Part shown: one piece after another, positions 63,842 to 64,000 of the stretch
Layout of the letters: each line of letters starts with the position of its first letter
Position numbering within the stretch: the first letter of the stretch is position 1
NCBI RefSeq assembly: GCF_964355755.1
Contig: NW_027306095.1
Location: forward strand, 186,001 to 250,000
Length of the DNA: 64,000 nt
Origin: Antedon mediterranea
Lineage: Eukaryota > Echinodermata > Crinoidea > Comatulida > Antedonidae
Direction of reading: 5' to 3'
The notes under the pieces: model-generated
Seen by the model: the letters and a program-made list of their open reading frames with translations, nothing else
Database searches by the model: none
Told to the model about the DNA's origin: nothing
Program-made: the position numbers and the translations under genes

Positions 63842-64000
63842 AAACTTTTCACAAAAAAACATCAAAGTGCACAAAATAGCTTCAAATCGCATTTGCAGAC
63901 GTTTTAGACCATTTTGTGCATTTCGATGAAACTTTTCACACAAAAACATCAAAGTGCACAAAATTGCTTCAAATCGCATTTAGAGACGTTTTAGACCATT

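Larger units (their letters stand above)
1..64000. repeat. Satellite DNA array, ~87-bp monomer, whole window
   Basis: The window consists entirely of tandem copies, roughly 750 of them, of a related monomer. Landmarks recur about every 87 bp: GTGCAC followed by TTTGATG or TTTGTCG, a T5-T8 tract, GTGTGAAAAGTTT, CATCGAAATGCAC, AAAATGGTCTAAAACG and AAATGCGATTTGAAG. No unrelated stretch longer than a few bases interrupts the array. Monomers are about 67% A+T and retain three or four CpG each. Length classes seen are 87 (commonest), 86, 78, 89 and one truncated form of 38 bp. Arrays of this size with HOR structure are known from centromeric and pericentromeric regions of eukaryotes; that location is inference. 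Species and satellite family are not recognised. Confidence 0.97.
59421..64000 (-). repeat. Minus-oriented satellite to the window end
   Basis: The whole remainder is reverse-complement array. The first ~750 bp repeat 42,744-43,490. Four truncated 38-bp monomers lie near 61,014, 61,641, 63,118 and 63,580 (GCAAACTTTTTAC on the plus strand). Rare variants AGAACATTTTGTGC and GAGCAATTCGATG at 59,833/59,929 recur 3,350 bp later and again 462 bp after that, so a longer-period repeat of about 3.4-3.8 kb is present. The last 159 bp match about 60,030-60,190. No return to plus orientation is seen. Confidence 0.9.

Noticed and set aside
1-64000. CRISPR array
   Set aside because: The repeats are directly abutting 87-bp monomers with no unique spacers, there are no cas genes, and variation is spread along the monomer.
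1-64000. Transposon, LTR element or rolling-circle element embedded in the array
   Set aside because: No segment unrelated to the monomer, no target-site duplications and no transposase or reverse transcriptase coding were seen. All breaks are monomer-to-monomer joints.
1-64000. CENP-B box (TTCG....A..CGGG)
   Set aside because: TTCG occurs in the GTTTTTTCG monomers, but no CGGG was found on reading the array, so the motif is not met.
1-64000. Assignment to a named satellite or a species
   Set aside because: The monomer resembles no family I can identify with confidence. A search of Repbase/Dfam and satellite databases with the 87-bp consensus would decide.

Overview
All 64,000 bases are one kind of DNA: a head-to-tail satellite array of AT-rich monomers, mostly 87 bp. 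I found no protein gene, RNA gene, transposon, CRISPR array, operon or promoter. Such a long, uninterrupted, hierarchically organised array points to a eukaryotic nuclear chromosome, most likely centromeric or pericentromeric heterochromatin. I cannot name the species or match the monomer to a known family. The canonical monomer is about 33% G+C, carries three or four CpG, an ApaLI-type GTGCAC, a T5-T8 tract and an internal 54-bp imperfect dyad. The sequence CGGG does not appear to occur, so there is no vertebrate-type CENP-B box.

Domain I (1 to about 38,612) is a plus-oriented higher-order repeat (HOR). Markers that fix its phase are an 86-bp/78-bp monomer pair, a monomer with a 2-bp insertion, a monomer with a diverged core, and a monomer truncated to 38 bp. 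One partial and six successive HOR copies begin at the same register: 194 (3,276 bp), 3,470 (7,237), 10,707 (5,423), 16,130 (7,751), 23,881 (7,500) and 31,381 (7,232). Length differences come from gains and losses of one to a few monomers, a 251-bp internal duplication, a local ~1.1-kb duplication, and two large deletions (about 4.5 kb and 2.1 kb). Differences between neighbouring 7.5-kb copies are few, which indicates recent amplification.

Domain II (about 38,613 to 64,000) is built from the same monomers but is rearranged. It contains an island of the most divergent monomers (39,600-40,380, repeated 11,018 bp later), a tandem 3.67-kb/3.25-kb unit (51,521-58,435), and three orientation switches. 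Plus switches to minus at 42,743/42,744, back to plus at 44,869/44,870, and to minus again at 59,420/59,421, staying minus to the window end. The two plus-to-minus junctions are copies of the same palindromic breakpoint, 16,677 bp apart. The terminal minus part carries its own local duplications (627 bp and 462 bp).

The many open frames of 60-135 codons arise because 87 is 29 codons and the consensus lacks a stop in one frame. They are broken by every 86-, 78- and 89-bp monomer and by a common TAA-creating variant, so I do not call them genes. The biology here is array evolution: unequal exchange, inversion, local conversion and possible secondary structure.
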